A stretch of DNA of 64,000 nt from Oxytricha trifallax (taxonomy: Eukaryota > Ciliophora > Spirotrichea > Sporadotrichida > Oxytrichidae), in NCBI GenBank assembly GCA_000711775.1, contig ARYC01000383.1, forward strand, positions 1 to 64,000. Reading direction: 5' to 3'. Made by a program: the position numbers and the translations under genes. Below, piece after piece: positions 23,899 through 34,499 of this stretch. The notes beneath the pieces were generated by a model that had not been told where the DNA came from, made no database searches, and saw nothing but the letters and a program-made list of their open reading frames with translations. Positions within the stretch are counted from its first letter, which is position 1; each line of letters opens with the position of its first letter.

Positions 23899-23976
23899 AT
23901 TAATAACCCCAACCCCTAACAAATTCCCTACAAATCAAAGCACTTATAAACCTCATTAAGGGGTTTTGGGGTTTTG
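23899..23976 (-). repeat. Right 78-bp terminal inverted repeat of TBE A
   Basis: Reverse complement of the left end, running from ATTAATAACCCCAACCCC to GGGGTTTTGGGGTTTTG. Two differences from the left copy, in the TATAAATGC and GTAGAGAAT parts. Confidence 0.95.
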
Positions 23977-23979
23977 ATT

Positions 23980-24095
23980 GGTATTGGTAAGAGATTGTGC
24001 AACAACGACATTAAGGCCAGTGTGGCAGGCAGCTCAACCTGACCAAAGAGTAGAAGAAGTACTATGACAAGATTTGCAAGATTGTTGATTCGTGA
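23980..24095 (+). CDS. C-terminal segment of an unknown gene flanking TBE A
   Basis: Plus-strand reading straight out of the transposon edge gives YWQEIVQQRHQGQCGRQLN and LTKEQKKYYDKICKIVDS, then TGA at 24,093. It is basic and helical, with tag/taa read as Gln. It has no start codon and does not continue the minus-strand segment on the other TBE flank. This is compatible with a germline gene segment lying next to eliminated DNA. Family not recognised. Confidence 0.5.
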
Positions 24096-24099
24096 TAAT

Positions 24100-24870
24100 A
24101 TATATAGACAAGCATTTGATTTATTGTTGATTAATTTCTCATTCAAAAAATTTGTTGAAAAATAACTCTTGGGGTTTTTTATATAAAATATATTAAAATA
24201 ATATATGAGTTTCAAAAAAAGTAAAAAAAATAAATAAAATTAATCAATTAATAATATAATAAAACAAATATTACGCAAAAAAGATTAATGATCATAAAAT
24301 TTTAAGCAAATACACAAGAAAAACATTAAATAAATGAATCAACAAGATTTCATATAATACTGCATAATACTGAGAAAAAAAACTTATTAATACATAATTA
24401 GAAATAAATTTATGATATAATATAATTATAAAATAAGGTGGAAAGATCAATTAAGTGTATATAACATCAAATAAAAAATAATAAATTAAGACATACCAAA
24501 TAAATCAAATAAAATGCAACTTCAAAGAAAGTAAAAAATCAACAACTATAGAATTATAATAATAAAAGAAAATCAATAAGTATGAAATTAATAAAATTTT
24601 TAATATAAAAAAAGAAAATTAAAATGAGTGAACAAATAGAAATATTGTATGATGATAGTATCATATTATAATGAAAAACTAAAAATAAAAATGAAAAGAT
24701 ACAATAGTTAAAATAAAACTAATAGATCAAATTTGGAAAATAGTTATGACAACAACAAAGAAAGCTGAATTTCAAGAGAAAAAATTTCAGAAATAAAAAA
24801 AATGCTCAAATACAGTGTTTACAGTGAATTTGATTATATTTGTCATTGTTTATAAATTATAATATTTATA
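24100..24870. other. AT-rich spacer, no gene seen
   Basis: Extremely AT-rich, Asn/Lys/Ile-type codons only, and no frame worth calling. Confidence 0.4.
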
Positions 24871-24876
24871 TCAATT

Positions 24877-25391
24877 TTTGAGATTTACTGCACTTTTAAT
24901 GATTTTGAGAAGTTTTTCGAAGAAAATCTCGAAAAATGAATTCTAAATATTTAGAGGACGCTGAACAATAGTAGACAACTTAAAGAGCAGTTAAAGTAGA
25001 GATGAAGTTTACTGATGAAATTTGGCTATCTCAAAAGTCCAAGTCAAGCGATTTTTCCTTAGCTTGAAGCCACGCAATCTCTAAAAGTACTTATCTGATG
25101 AGGTCAAGATATGTTAGGATTGAAAGATGAGCTCAAGAAAATATCATCTTTTACTTTCCAAACCTAGATGATTTTATTAAGGCTCTAAGGAATGATAACA
25201 AATAAGAAGGCGATTTGATATCATAAATCTAAAAAGTTAATTTTATCATGAATTTTAAACTCTTAAATCTGCTCAAAATATGTCAATTTGCCTATATTTT
25301 GACCTTATTTCATCATATTTTTAAATTTTAAATTTTTTATTAATTTTTGAGTTTTACTTTACTTTTACAGTTTTTGAGAAGTTTTTCCTAC
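24877..25391. repeat. Direct repeats of about 45 bp flanking a small coding segment
   Basis: The stretch around 24,877-24,921 (TTTTGAGATTTACTGCACTT ... GATTTTGAGAAGTTTTTC) recurs at 25,347-25,391 (TTTTGAGTTTTACTTTACTT ... GTTTTTGAGAAGTTTTTC) in the same orientation. Between them lies a short coding-like island. Confidence 0.6.
24938..25240 (+). CDS. Short unknown coding segment between direct repeats
   Basis: ATG at about 24,938 opens MNSKYLEDAEQQQTTQRAVK, then VEMKFTDEIWLSQKSKSSDF, to TGA. Following frames give KKISSFTFQTQMILLRL up to about 25,240. GC-richer than its surroundings. Whether it is one gene with frameshifts or several scraps cannot be said. Family unknown. Confidence 0.35.
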
Positions 25392-25399
25392 ATATACGT

Positions 25400-28300
25400 T
25401 TACGAACTTTTTTACAAGATGAGTATCTTTCCAACCTTTTAAAATGAGCCACGGCCAAATTTCAAGTTAATTTTTTACCAAGGATGTTGTTTATTTAAGT
25501 TTTTCATTTTATGACTTTATTGTTGTTAAAATATATTTAAATATATATATATATATATGACTGTTTTTTTATTATTTTTTTATTTATCTATTTTTTAGCA
25601 CTTTTTTATATTAATTATTTCTAAATCATAACTTCTATCATTTATTAATTTATAAATTATTATCAAATATATTTAAATAATTTAAATTATTTTTTCTATT
25701 TTTATATCTCATTTTTTTTTCTTATATCTTTGATAATATTTTTATATAGCATGTCTTCAGGATTATTTTACATATTTTTGTTTTGGAGAATTGTAAAATT
25801 ATTAATTGATATTTAGTTCTTATTTCATTCTTTTAAATATATTTAATGTCTTATATTTAATTATAATTTCTTATTCCCATTTCTATTATTTAATTTAAGT
25901 ATTTATAATAATAATACTCATACCTTTAGTTTATTTGTTTGATAAGTTGTTATTATTTATAATAAATTTATTTTTATATTATATGAAGATTAAGTACTTT
26001 TATATTTCTGAAATTCTTAAGAACTGAAGGAATTTAAATTCCTTCTATTTTGATTTAGTTAATTTAATTGTACATTTTTGTTTCAATTTAAATAAATAGT
26101 TATCTTACATGTTTTAATCATATATTACTATTAAAATGGTCTTTATATATATACTTTGAATTATGAAGATATTTATATCAGAACTTTAAGATATATAAAC
26201 TAAAAGTACGAATTAAAGAATTTGAATTGCAGATTCAAATAAATCATAATTATATGTTAAAGCTCAGTTTAAACGCATTACTAGTTTAATAATTCTTAAT
26301 TTAAATTCCTGGTATTAATTTGTTGATATTTTCATTCGTGCTGTCTAATAAAGGTCTGAATTTTTGAAATTTCACACATTTGAGTTTCTTTCAACATTCT
26401 TGGTGGCGCAAACTTGAATCTTAGTAAGAGTAGGTGCTGATGAGGATGCGGGTTTAGCTCTAATTGAGTATACGAAGTTCCTTAGCTGATCATTGTGTTG
26501 TGGATAGCTTCCTTTACATTGTTTGTTTTCTACAAACTTAATATTCTATTAAATGTATAATATACTTTCAATTAAGAAAAGCAATTACAATACAAATGTT
26601 TAACATATTAACTATTAATATAATATTTGCTATTTATTTATTTTATATTGAAGCCTCAATTATTCTAAAATAGTAATTAATTATATTTTTAATTTTCCTT
26701 AACCAGGCTAAAATCTATATTTGTCTTAAATTACCCACAATTCTTCCCTTTAATAAGCAATACCATTTATCCCTTTTATTTCAATATTTTTCAAAATTAT
26801 TTTTAAAAAGCTATTATTCCCTTAAATTTGAGCATATTATGATTTTAAATTTAAGTTGGAAAGGTATATGGCTTATCGGTAATGATTTTGTCATTATTTT
26901 AAGCATTTTATTCATTCATTAACAAACTTCCAAACAGACAGGCACTATAATTACTAGGATAATTAGGGTTTATTGGCTATTTAAATAAAATTGAGGAATA
27001 TTCATAAAATCTATGAATTTCATTATCTTAAGAATAGCCTGTTTTCAATACCAACTCGATCGCATCATAAAAATTGCTATCTATCTTTAAATTAATATAT
27101 GTAACATTTATAATAATTAATAAGATCAAATGAACCTTTTCTTTAAAGTCAAATGAAGTAAATATAGTATAATCAATACATTTATTTGCTTTAAATATAT
27201 GATTAAACTAATATAAGTATATTCTTTGAATTTATTAGACATCTATCATGAAAGCAGATCTTAGATTGAAGTTCATTCTAATTCAGTATATTTAATAATG
27301 TTAATAATGATAAATTGTAAGTATAAATTTATTCTTGACTAGATCATCCAAATTTTATCAATTTTTACTCACTAAACTATAATTAAATCTTGTATTAGCC
27401 TCTAATAAAATGAATAATACTTAAATTTATATATCATGGAATATAATTAGAGAAATTATTGCCTTAAGAAATGTTGAATAATTTATATTATTAGTAATGC
27501 TGAAAACACTTGCTGCCAAAAGAATTGAAATAGATTTTTATATATTACACTATTAATGTATGAGAAGATGCTAATGAAGCTTTTGAAGATAATTTTTTAT
27601 TATTGCATGGTATTTTTAAGCTGGACAGAGCGTAATACCGAGGCAATGCTTAATTCAAAATTTATCCATTGTTTGTATCTATTTTTATTGTTTTCCTTAC
27701 AATTAGGCCATTCTACTCCAATTTCTTAGCATCTTCTTGCTCTTGTAAGGCTTAATCGGTTTGCTACTCATTTTAAATGATGCAACCATTGTTTAATTAG
27801 GGTCTTTGCTAATATAATTAAAATACATTGCAGGTAATAATTAAATTATAAACAACATAAATTAATTAAGACAAGAAGATTGGTGTTAAGAACAACTAAA
27901 TTAAAAATTAATAATTATTGGGTGACATTAAATATAATTAAGCTTAATATCAAATTTAATCGCCATGATTGATTATTTTATTAAAATAAGAGCTAATAGT
28001 TGCAATAATTACCCCAAACATTATGAATATACGTCAATAATAATTATTTAATTTTATTGTTTTTAACCCCAATCTTCATGCCTTATATGATCTTTGGAGT
28101 TTAACTCAAGTAGGTATTCATTATATATATATAATTAATCTTGCTTAGTCAAGGAGCTGTGTGCCTTCTCTTGTGAGGTGAAAGGTCACTATAAATTGCT
28201 TGCAGATTAGCTGTATCTTTATATAAATGCATCATTCAATTTTCCTTATTCATAGTCGATTTAAAAGCATTATTTCTTTCAACAAACTTAGCAAAGCTTC

Positions 28301-28770
28301 TCGAAAGACCTATTAAGTTGTCTATTTTTACTTTTAAATATCTTCTATTGTTATAAATTAAGAAACTAATAATTAGAGTTGGAATTATTAAAGAATTTAT
28401 TTTGCCAAAGTATTCAAGCTAATTCATAGTGGGTTCAGTTATCATCCAAGTGTTATCATTAAACAGAAATGATGGTTCATACAAAGTTGATGCAGCTTAA
28501 TGTTGATAGAAATAAGTATTGTTTTCTTTAAAATTTACTATGTTAAATTTTCAAAAATATTATTACCCTCTGATTTGCATTTATTTTTGCTTAATAGTCT
28601 CTAAATAATATAATTCTATAATATAATGCAAACTAAAATTAATATAAAAAAAACAATGAAATAAAAATATTAAATTCAAACATTTAAGGTTTAAGTAGCA
28701 CTCTACATAGTTAGCAGAAACTATTATAAGATGTAATACTTATATATTGATCTAAACCTAAGTAAGCATT
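25400..28770. other. Long AT-rich region with one small island
   Basis: Almost entirely AT-rich with no supported gene. One GC-richer island at 26,350-26,500 reads on the minus strand as KPASSSAPTLTKIQVCATKN ending at TGA, possibly a C-terminal gene segment (weak). An (AT)n run lies at about 25,540-25,558. Confidence 0.35.
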
Positions 28771-28778
28771 TATAGGAA

Positions 28779-29381
28779 ATGACGATGGAGATATGCATGA
28801 ACCAAATAGAGAAAGCTCAGTTTAGCCCAAAAAAAAATCAAACAGTTGACACTTCCACCCATAGTCCTGAATGACAAAGAAACCTTACACTTAGCGAAGG
28901 CTATTGGATCAACTTATTTGAAGCTAAAACAATAGAAGTTGGACCAAATGGACATTAAGAGTATCATCATCCCAACATGTTGTCAGGGCAACTTAAAAAT
29001 CTGAATTAAATGGATGGCGATAAGAATCACTTAAGATTCTAGAAACCTGGAGCTATTAGATATAAGAACTAGATTAGGAAGCCAAGCAATTGCTCATAAG
29101 CACCTAAACTAAATATACAATCTGGCGAGGAGATATTGGACAGAAGCTTTATATCAGAGAGGATTGTTAACAAACCAAAAATAAACCAAGTAAATGATAC
29201 AACAAACTGCGGAATCATGGCGATACTAATCGCTAACCACTTTATGTTTTTGAGCCACCGTGTTAGCCAATCTTCCAGAATATCACGAATGATTGAATTA
29301 TTATGCAAAGATATTTCCTCATGTTAAATTTAGAATCGGTCATATGAAGATGGAAATTGGAAAGTCGGGGATATAAGTTGA
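28779..29381 (+). pseudogene. Ulp1/C48-family cysteine protease-like remnant
   Basis: In one plus-strand frame IIIPTCCQGNLKI, a TGA, IKWMAIRIT and NLELLDIRTRLGSQ follow the pattern of the His-Trp block and DS(L) block of C48 SUMO-type proteases. In the next frame KINQVNDTTNCGIMAILIAN matches the Gln and active-site Cys block (Q..N..xCG). The His of the HW pair is not clearly present and the domain is split between two frames, so it is unlikely to be active as read. ATG at 28,779 (MTMEICMNQIEKAQF) is a possible start. Such proteases occur both as host deSUMOylases and inside DNA transposons; the context does not decide. Confidence 0.6.
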
Positions 29382-29489
29382 CAAGCAAGTTATAGAGGAT
29401 TTCGAAATGACTCACTATGGCAGGTAGAATGGAATGGAAACTGAACTAAGATGATCAATTTAATAACCCAAATAGATATATGAAACGAG

Positions 29490-29828
29490 ATGGTTCTGGA
29501 TAAAGGAATGTTAATGGAGAGGAAGAAAGTACTCGAGTACAAGGAAGATAAACTTAGAGAGATAAACGAGAACTTGGCAGAAGCAGAGGAACAATTATTC
29601 ATTCAATGGCAAATTTAAGGAGGAGGGAGCGAGAGAAATGAACAGAGAAGAGAAAAACCAAAACTCGTCTAGGGCCCAATTAAAAATATAGCAACTTGTA
29701 TAAGATCAAAAATGGAAGTAGACAGTTAGGGTCATGAAGCAAATAAGTAGCTGGACAAAAAGTAGGATGATGGAAGGAAATAATACCTGAACGGTGAGGA
29801 TGCAGCCCCAAACAATAGAAAAGATTGA
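29490..29828 (+). CDS. Coiled-coil protein of unknown function
   Basis: A clean 112-residue frame from ATG to TGA: MVLDKGMLMERKKVLEYKED, KLREINENLAEAEEQLFIQW (heptad pattern, coiled coil at about residues 5-40), then a charged Gln/Lys-rich tail ending NGEDAAPNNRKD. An in-frame TGA lies just upstream (about 29,481), which supports this ATG unless an intron intervenes. It follows the C48-like remnant by about 110 bases on the same strand and may be the tail of the same gene. Confidence 0.5.
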
Positions 29829-29889
29829 AGTCGTGGAGCTGTAATAAATTACACTTTCTATTTTATATCCAGTGGTTTTTAAATGCATT

Positions 29890-30350
29890 ATATTTTACCT
29901 TACATATTTATCTATCTATCTATTTTTATATGACTAGAAATTACTAATAATTGTCAAACAGATTCTCAACCATGATTATTAAATGTTATATAATCACTTA
30001 ATTAAAACTTTTACAACGATTTATTAGCATATAGTGATGAAATATGATAAATTAATCAAAAGAAAAACTTTATATCTTTTAAATGATATTTATCTAAATA
30101 ATTTGTGCTAGATTTTATTAAGATTTCAATACAGTGCTTTGTTATATTTCTAAAAATAGATGATTCAACATATGAACTTATATTTTTATGAATTTAAAGC
30201 TGATATAACAACTTTAACATATTGATGTGAACAAAAAATAACATTTAATATATATTATTCTGCCCCACTCTTAAGAATTTGTAATTAATTCAATTAGATT
30301 TAATAATATAAACTATAAAGAATAGTTAATTAATTTAGTTATAGAGTAAT
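29890..30350. other. AT-rich spacer, no gene seen
   Basis: AT-rich, no supported frame. Confidence 0.35.
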
Positions 30351-30360
30351 TTATATTTTA

Positions 30361-30669
30361 CAGTTAATAAAAGTAAAATTGCATGATTAAATATAAGCTG
30401 AAAAGCAGCCAGGAGAAGAATAATCTTATAGGCTTGGAGAGTATATTCTAACTAGTTTGATTGAATATTTGAATGTATAACTGTCAGAAATATGCATAAA
30501 CGCATAAAGATTAATGATTGATAATGCCAATTATGAAAAACAATAATTTATATAGGAAAGATTAAATACATAGGAAACTATAATGGTATAAAAAGCAAAT
30601 AATAATATAAGAAATAGATAAAGAGGATATTTAAGATATCAGAACCTTAGAAAGTAATTGATACTTTGA
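30361..30669 (+). CDS. Unknown Gln-rich coding segment
   Basis: About 100 codons free of TGA, with EYILTSLIEYLNVQLSEI, INAQRLMIDNANYEKQQFIQ and ERLNTQETIMVQKANNNIRN, ending at TGA near 30,667. Amphipathic and helical, rich in Gln from TAA/TAG. Family unknown. A further frame downstream (30,860-31,143) with PCYKENPKVFQTNF and LETTKLQKLKKHCDAFLKLI may belong to the same decayed gene. Confidence 0.4.
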
Positions 30670-31149
30670 AGAATCCATGAAAGCATGAACCATTATATTT
30701 TTTTATAAATAGCATTTGACTATGGATAAGCTTTTAAAATGCAAGAAGAAAAAAAATGACATGCAATATTTGACAGACTAATTTAGCAAATAGCAAAAAT
30801 AAACTTAACCGTTCTTAGGTTTAATGTAAACTCAAAAGTAGTCCATTTTAGACTGCAATTTCTAAAAATGGAATTCACTGCTATTCGTTTTTAAGTATTA
30901 CAATTATAAATCGAAAATCGAGGTGCCAAGATCCACTAATAATAGCTTCCCTGTTATAAGGAAAATCCCAAGGTGTTCTAGACTAACTTCTAGTACCATT
31001 AGTAAGGTTTTTGTTTGACCTCTACTGTCTTTCCTTTAGTTTAATTATTCTTTTAAAACCAATCCTAGAGGTTGGAAACGACTAAACTACAAAAACTAAA
31101 AAAACATTGTGATGCCTTTTTGAAGCTTATAATATCTGAATGAGCAGTC

Positions 31150-33255
31150 AAATCAGTAAAAACAAGTGAAAGATTATTGTTCAGGATTCTCAAAATAAAT
31201 TAAAAACATCCTATATATATTGAAATACTTCCTATCTGCTTGAAAAATGAGAACATAATATAAATATGATGTTATCCGAGTTAAATATAAAATTATCAAT
31301 ATTAGTTAAATATCAAATAAATGCCTGATTAGTTATAATATAAAGAGTTTTTAAAATTTTCATTTAGACACCACTATAATTTTAAAGTGTCTTAAATATA
31401 ATAATTTAATGTTAAATATTTTTATAATACTTATCATAAGTTATAACTTTAGTTTTTAATGTTAAATGAATTTAATAAAGCTATTTCTCTTATTCTTAAC
31501 GTAATATTAACCTATAGCAAATTACTCAAATATCAAATAGTAATACTTCAAAAACATAGTATCTCAAAAAAAAGTTTAATCAACTTAGCTTTATTTAAGT
31601 TTATTAATATTTCTTCTTTTAATAAAAGGTTTGTAAACTCTGAATAATAGAACATATTTTTTTACACCATACATTCCTCTATAACTAAGAATCATAACAT
31701 CAGCCATTTTCCTATTAATATATACTTATATCCAAATGTTATCTCGAAAGAACTCCTCCCATACAATTAAAGGCATTAGAATTTCACCTGAGTTGAATCT
31801 ATCTCTTGAAAGAATCGTAAAGCTCAGGAAATTATATCAATAAAATTAAAATTCATCGCAGTGATTAACTCAGATGGATAGTAGAAAATAAATAAAAATT
31901 ATATTACTTTAAAGGATGTTTTATAAATGATAAAATGGTACAAGAAACTGACCAAATTTTTGATGATATTAAGTTGAAGAATGTAAAAGTCTCAAAGTGA
32001 ATTATATAGACTATTTTATTTAACAGATAAGCAGTATATCATAACAATTTATGTAATAAGCATTTCACTATTTTTACCATATTGGTTATTCATTTAGATA
32101 ACTCAGTTTCTTGTTGGAATTCAATTTTATTAATAGTGAAGTGTTTTCCTTTTTAAAATGATAGTTAGATATTATAATAAATATGTGAATAAAAATTGAA
32201 AATCCCAACTACACATGATAATGAAAATTAATGTCCTTTATTGCTGATATTGCGAGAATAGATCATTCAAAATCTAAAATATTAAATTAAATGAATTTCA
32301 AGTAAAAACATTTAACTTATTGATAATTCTAATTACATTTTAAAACAAGGCTTGACTGTTCACATTGCATTGCATGAGTTATTATAGTTATTTAAAGTGT
32401 AGTAATTTAATCATTTACTAAGAACCAGTCTGGTTTTATTGAATGAACTGCCTGACTCACCAACGAAAATTTGTGAATGTTTATAATCCTTACCCAGCAT
32501 TACAAATTTCTTGCCATCTTTACTGATCAATTTCATGTATTTTTTATTTTTTTTATTCACTTTTTGCTGTATTTTTACATCTAACAACTGATTTTAAAAT
32601 GGTATTATAGGAGAAATTAAACAAATCAAATAATTATATTATCTACGAGAGAGTTTTTATTAAAAATTGAATATGATTTATTAGCTATACTTTATAATAT
32701 ATTGAAGAGCAAAATATCTCATGCTTAGAGTAGCCACTATTCATCAAAAGATATTGGTCCATCTTATTGTTTTGGTTAAAAATAAATTATTAATATAAAT
32801 TTTTTTAATTAAAATTAAATAAAGCAAATTAATCTTTATTAGAAACTATAGTAAATTATTCATAAAAATATAAACTCAGTCTTTGATTATTATAGATAGA
32901 TCTACATTTTTAAAAGTGAATGTCTTAAATTATAGGATTACTATGTCTTTCTAATTATATTAATTATTAAATTTTTGGTAAAATAAGTCATAAAATGTGA
33001 ATGTTATTATGCAATCAAAAATCTCTTTAATATTAAAACAATCTTAAAGTTAATTTTAATTTTAATAACAAGGAGATTATAAATATTTTTGTCAAATTAT
33101 AAGATTATATTTTGATTTAGAAGTATTAAATAAAATAACAATTTCAAAAAATTAACTGTATGTTTTGAAAAAGATAACAACTGTCATTATTGCATATGAC
33201 CAAGGTAGCACTAATAAAGCATTGTTACCCTCAAATGTTAACAATACTATCAAAT
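31150..33255. other. AT-rich spacer, no gene seen
   Basis: AT-rich with scattered open frames that have no protein-like composition. Nothing else recognised. Confidence 0.35.
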
Positions 33256-33261
33256 TAATAA

Positions 33262-33813
33262 AAAGGCAACAGTAGGCAGAGGATCTCTTCATAAAATTAC
33301 TACGATACATAAAAACTTATAAATGATCTGACTTGGATCCTTGATGATTATACATTGTGGAAAATAATCAGGTTTAGTCATGTATTTAATGATAACTTAG
33401 GTGATGAGCCACAAGATCGGCAGGGCATCTAATAAGAGGAAATGCAAGTTGACTAGATTCAAAACAGAAGTGAAAACTTACATCAGAATTCACCTGATAA
33501 AAATATAGTACGTATGATAAAAGACCTACCACATGATAGAGTAGAAAAAGGTTTTCACGATTTGACATAAAGTTTCATTGATAGACTAAGAGAAGTCTTA
33601 TAGATTTTCGAAGCTAAAGCAAATAATTAATAAAAATGGGAGAAACAGACAATGAAACCAGTTCAGAATACGGTAATATCCTCAAAAATGTTCTTAAGAC
33701 AAGAAAAGAAAGAATATAATTAGGATAATAAAGGGAAATATCCAGTCAAGCTTGCAAAAAAACACTGGAATGACTTATTAACCAGAAAGATAGGGACTGT
33801 CCTTAAAAAGTGA
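33262..33813 (+). CDS. Unknown gene segment
   Basis: About 180 codons free of TGA: YYDTQKLINDLTWILDDYTL, WKIIRFSHVFNDNLGDEPQD, IVRMIKDLPHDRVEKGFHDL, SFIDRLREVLQIFEAKANNQ, YPVKLAKKHWNDLLTRKIG, then TGA at 33,811. The next codons keep the same frame and stay protein-like (GHGTLEQLKEMYNLIKKHQ), so this TGA may be a mutated Trp codon. No family recognised; the helical Lys/Gln-rich composition resembles DNA-binding or scaffold proteins. Confidence 0.5.
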
Positions 33814-34020
33814 GGCCACGGCACTCTCGAGTAGCTTAAAGAGATGTATAACCTGATTAAAAAACACTAAAGCGACTATAAGTAAGGCCTTTACCGAAAT
33901 CTATCAAATCTCAAATATTACTCATCGCTGGTCTGAAAGAGATCGGAATTTCTTTTTAGTTAAGAATAGATATACATGATGGAATAAAAGTCTAAGGTAT
34001 AATATATAAAGGGCAGAGAG

Positions 34021-34298
34021 AAAAATTAGCATATTTCAAAACAAAGATAATAGAATACTTGAAAGAATCTTTCGAAGCAGTATATAGACTTATCCCATAT
34101 TTTGAATAATGGGAAGACTATCCAAAATATAGTTATTAAGAGACTTAAAACATTAAGATCGTTATAAACTTACTAATATTCCAATCTCAGATAATAACGA
34201 AGAATTTCTTATAGGATGAAATACTGTAAAAATATATAATACATAATAAGATGATAGTCCATTAAACGCTGATTAAAAGATTTCAAAAAAAGAACTGA
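34021..34298 (+). CDS. Continuation of the unknown gene at 33.3-33.8 kb
   Basis: Open frame KLAYFKTKIIEYLKESFEAV, YRLIPYFEQWEDYPKYSYQE, continuing to TGA at 34,296. Same strand and composition as the preceding segment, about 200 bases downstream, in a different frame. Function unknown. Confidence 0.45.
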
Positions 34299-34499
34299 AA
34301 CTAATAATATGTAGACAAAACTTTTTTCAAGAATGAATGAATATGATTAGCTATATATAAAATGCTTATTCCTGGACTTAAAATATAGAATATAAGATAT
34401 GAGGAATAAAAACAAAGCTTTGGAAAAGGATTATCAACTTCACTGCAAAAATAAGATACTGATATATATGAACACGCACAATTATCTATAAAAGAGCTC

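Larger units (their letters stand above)
15747..23976. mobile_element. TBE: TBE transposon A (4.07 kb), split by TBE B
   Basis: Both ends carry inverted repeats of about 78 bp with two mismatches, starting CAAAACCCCAAAACCCC, the telomere-like terminus and ITR length known for TBE elements of Oxytricha. Without the 4.16-kb insertion at 18,813-22,968 it is 4,071 bp, the usual TBE size. It contains remnants of the three TBE genes: DDE transposase (plus), a 22-kDa-type protein (minus) and a zinc-finger kinase (plus). The flanks are AAT on the left and ATT on the right. Both match the ANT target rule but are not identical. Confidence 0.95.

Noticed and set aside
15747..23976. Interpretation as Euplotes Tec elements with TGA as Cys
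   Set aside because: Zinc fingers and kinase read correctly with TAA/TAG as Gln and TGA as stop; terminal repeats, ANT target and gene set match TBE instead.
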